Below are positions 62,354 to 64,000 of a stretch of DNA of 64,000 nt, piece by piece; position 1 is the first letter of the stretch; each line of letters opens with the position of its first letter. Where the stretch lies: positions 1 to 64,000 of the forward strand of contig NZ_VFEV01000034.1 in NCBI RefSeq assembly GCF_007858275.1, read 5' to 3'. The notes under the pieces are model-generated. The model was given only the letters and a program-made list of their open reading frames with translations. It had not been told where the DNA came from and did not search any database. Origin of the DNA: Pseudomonas proteolytica. GTDB taxonomy: Bacteria; Pseudomonadota; Gammaproteobacteria; Pseudomonadales; Pseudomonadaceae. The position numbers were made by a program, and so were the translations under genes.

Positions 62354-62767
62354 TCAGTGTTTGTTTTTGACCAAGACGAACATCTTGATGCGCTCATGAA
62401 TTTCGTGAAGGGTGGGACGGAAGGCATCGGGCTTGGTGCTGGTGACTGGGTCCTCAAAACTCCAGGCCAATGCCTCACCGGCTCCAGGTAAAGACAGGCA
62501 TTCCGATGCGGCTTTATCACACAAGGTGATGACGTAATCGAAACGCTCACCACGGAACTCGTCTATCGACTTGCTACGTAACCCTTCAGTACTCACACCG
62601 CTGTGTGAAAGCGCCTCAAAAGTGCGCGGATCTACCTGAGTCGGAGTTGTGCCGGCGCTGAACGCCTCGAAATGCTCCGAATCGGTATGCCTCAGCAACG
62701 CTTGGGCCAACTGAGATCGTGCAGCGTTGGCGGTACAGACGAACAGGACACGGGCTTTGCTGGCCAT
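62354..62767 (-). CDS. Arsenate reductase-like protein (copy 2), first gene of the operon
   Basis: This 137-residue low-molecular-weight phosphatase/ArsC protein has loop FVCTANAARSQ (C-x5-R) and a second cysteine pair in TLCDKAASECLSLP. It could therefore run the same thiol cascade as copy 1. It is divergent in sequence from copy 1. First position, ahead of arsR, makes it the most strongly expressed gene on induction. Confidence 0.88.
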   Translation of the reverse strand: MASKARVLFVCTANAARSQLAQALLRHTDSEHFEAFSAGTTPTQVDPRTFEALSHSGVSTEGLRSKSIDEFRGERFDYVITLCDKAASECLSLPGAGEALAWSFEDPVTSTKPDAFRPTLHEIHERIKMFVLVKNKH

Positions 62768-62781
62768 TGTGAAGCCTCAGC

Positions 62782-62808
62782 TCATATGCGGTTTAACGAA
62801 TATATGTT
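62782..62808. promoter_or_regulatory. Candidate ArsR operator
   Basis: TCATATGCGGTTTAACGAA then TATATGTT has inverted CATAT/ATATG arms and resembles, from memory, the E. coli ars operator. It sits 15 nt upstream of the operon's first ATG. Confidence 0.55.
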
Positions 62809-63189
62809 TTTTCGCATGCGAGGTAAAGGGTCAACGGCAGATTAATCCATCAAGCGATAGGGCTCCGCCGACAGACTTCACTAAAAGCCTTATGTTATGG
62901 CGCTAGCTACAAAAATGGCTCAGAGGTTCGCTTCAAAAACATCAGAGGGAATAGATATATGGTTTTTGTAATAAATATGTCATTGATGCATAGATTGCCT
63001 GATGCCTGGTGAACCTAACCAAGAGACAGAACGATGTAAAAATAGAAGATAAGAACCGCTTAACTGGCTAGCCTATTTGCGAGCGCTAGCTTCGCGAGCC
63101 AACAGAGTCTGTTACCCGGAAGTAAATGTGTAAAAAAAGGCTGCGTTCGTTCAAAGCACGAGGCACATGGATTGAGATGTAAAGACAAA
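62809..63189. other. Gene-free, AT-rich interval
   Basis: I see no coding sequence, tRNA or clear repeat in this interval between the ars promoter and the mini-lipoprotein terminator. Sequence is AT-rich and full of stops on both strands. Confidence 0.5.
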
Positions 63190-63212
63190 CAAGGCCGCAA
63201 TCGCGGCCATGT
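63190..63212 (-). terminator. Terminator of the mini-lipoprotein gene
   Basis: AAGGCCGC and GCGGCC pair around a tiny loop. It lies 15 nt after the stop at 63227 on the minus strand. Confidence 0.6.
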
Positions 63213-63226
63213 TGTTTTCCAAGGTG

Positions 63227-63355
63227 CTACTCGTGTGAGTGTCCGTGTTCGGCGCTCTCGGAGGTTGCGCTCTTCTCACCACCGCCGCATGCCGTCATCA
63301 GGCCGAGGAAGCAGATCAGGAGCATCGAACGAATCAGAGTGGTTGGAGTTTTCAT
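63227..63355 (-). CDS. 42-residue His-rich mini-lipoprotein
   Basis: Too short for routine calling. The minus strand encodes MKTPTTLIRSMLLICFLGLM, TACGGGEKSATSESAEHGHS and HE. It has a signal with lipobox LMTAC, then a short Ser/Glu tail ending HGHSHE, a likely metal-binding cluster. A terminator follows. It sits downstream of the membrane-anchor gene in what looks like a metal-related locus. Confidence 0.7.
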   Translation of the reverse strand: MKTPTTLIRSMLLICFLGLMTACGGGEKSATSESAEHGHSHE

Positions 63356-63448
63356 GGGGAGGCTCTTCAAAAAATCAATGAACTAAATGGTCTGTGGTCA
63401 GGCTGAACGCTGCATTTTCGGCAGTAGAACAGCCATCCCCGTCTCGAA

Positions 63449-64000
63449 TTATTGTTTGACGCTCAAGTAATCGCCGGTCGTTTTCAGTGAGATGGTCACG
63501 TCGTTGTTGCTGCGATTACGCCAGAACCAACCGTGGGTGCCGTCAAAAATGGCAGTGAACTCACCTTTATCACTTTTGACCTGCTTGCCCTTGTTGTAGC
63601 TGTGAAAGTAACCCTTTTCACCGTTGTAAGGCTCGCCATGGGTGTCGTAGTTCACAGGCCCACCAGCCGCTGTCCACTCATAGCTAACAGTCTTGTTCTT
63701 CAGCACTTCCAGTTTGATTTCTGTCCCTTCACCTGGCTTGAGCGTGACGCTCATTTGATTCGTCTTCAGAGCCGGGGCAGGCGTCGTCACTGGCTGAACC
63801 GCAGGTATCTCGGCGGGCTGGATTTGCGCAATCTGTGGAGCTGGAGTTGGAGATGCTGGTTGCGGTGGGGCTGCATCTGCCAAAGCCTCCTGGGCAAGGA
63901 TGATCTTCAGTTCGCCCATCTGGGTCAGACCCAGTGCGCGGCCCACACCCGTAGGATCAACGGCGTATTCCGAAGGCATGACCACGGTCACCAGAAGGCC
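63449..64000 (-). CDS. Transmembrane anchor-type protein (5' end beyond window)
   Basis: The reading frame is open to the window edge; about 184 codons are visible. The first visible residues (GLLVTVVMPSEYAVDPTGVG) suit the end of a membrane helix and the segment after it. A proline/alanine-rich linker follows (about 50-85), then a beta domain (SVTLKPGEGTEIKLEVLKNK, TAAGGPVNYDTHGEPY, GTHGWFWRNRSNNDV). It matches, from memory, the small transmembrane anchor proteins found with metal-efflux genes in Pseudomonas. Confidence 0.75.
   Translation of the reverse strand, partial: GLLVTVVMPSEYAVDPTGVGRALGLTQMGELKIILAQEALADAAPPQPASPTPAPQIAQIQPAEIPAVQPVTTPAPALKTNQMSVTLKPGEGTEIKLEVLKNKTVSYEWTAAGGPVNYDTHGEPYNGEKGYFHSYNKGKQVKSDKGEFTAIFDGTHGWFWRNRSNNDVTISLKTTGDYLSVKQ

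Noticed and set aside
1..64000. CRISPR arrays, rRNA genes, complete tRNA genes, complete insertion sequences
   Set aside because: Looked for regularly spaced repeats, cloverleaf tRNAs and transposase motifs; none seen apart from the half tRNA at 51523 and REP-type repeats.

Overview
The window reads as the chromosome of a fluorescent-group Pseudomonas. It is GC-rich and compact. It carries the paired Pseudomonas REP/REPIN repeats (arms of the type TGTAGGAGCG or TGTGGGAGC with GCTCCTACA or GCTCCCACA), and its proteins match Pseudomonas gene sets (mdeR/mdeA, split hpaG1/hpaG2, PfeRSA, OprD porins, DUF2388, ArsJ operon). About 65 genes can be supported. Most of 1-51500 looks like ordinary chromosome. 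From about 51520 to the right edge the sequence looks like an integrated island.

Left part. A folded inverted repeat (1-99) and a dispersed-looking block precede a LysR regulator (359-1222). Next comes a polyol/sugar utilisation unit: a LacI regulator (1273-2277) and, on the minus strand, a ribose-type ABC importer (binding protein, double ATPase, permease), a zinc dehydrogenase, an FGGY kinase and an SDR. A 20-bp LacI-type palindrome (9306-9325) lies in front of the binding-protein gene. The dehydrogenases resemble threitol/erythritol or xylulose enzymes, but the substrate cannot be fixed from sequence. Then follow a membrane hydroxylase, a strictosidine-synthase-like protein, a secreted PPC-like protein with a possible SOS box, a possible toxin-immunity pair (12946-14279), a histidine phosphatase, the methionine gamma-lyase pair mdeR/mdeA, and a GlxA-type regulator.

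Aromatic catabolism (18132-38203). Two HpaR-type MarR repressors flank the homoprotocatechuate meta-cleavage genes: OprD porin, hpaA, hpaG1, hpaG2, hpaE, hpaD, hpaF, hpaX, hpaH, hpaI. To the right lie amine-uptake and oxidation genes: FAD oxidoreductase, cupin, FeaR-like AraC regulator, DUF3156 protein, APC permease, porin, phenylacetaldehyde-type dehydrogenase, RidA. The layout recalls the tyramine/dopamine (Tyn-Hpa) catabolon of P. putida U, but hpaBC is absent here. Five copies of a GTTAA-N4-TTAAC-like motif sit in front of the hpa and amine transcription units.

Iron and envelope (38448-50676). A DUF1835-like protein is followed by a ferric-siderophore system (periplasmic esterase, PfeA-like receptor, PfeS/PfeR), a royal-jelly-like lipoprotein preceded by a translationally coupled 32-codon ORF, an AT-rich polytopic membrane protein of unknown function, and a patch of small genes and gene debris that includes lpd and SDR 3' ends.

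Island (about 51523 to the right edge). A decayed Phd/RelE-type toxin-antitoxin pair sits just to the left. The 3' half of a tRNA-Pro(GGG)-like gene (51523-51566) breaks in the anticodon loop, next to a tyrosine integrase. Then come two unrecognised large proteins, one YaaC-like and one with a PD-(D/E)XK nuclease motif. These are the best candidates for an undescribed (possibly phage-defence) system. A truncated metal-type peptide follows, then an arsenic operon (two arsC, arsR, acr3, arsH, phosphatase, ArsJ-type GAPDH, arsJ), a His-rich mini-lipoprotein and the 3' part of a membrane-anchor protein that runs off the edge.
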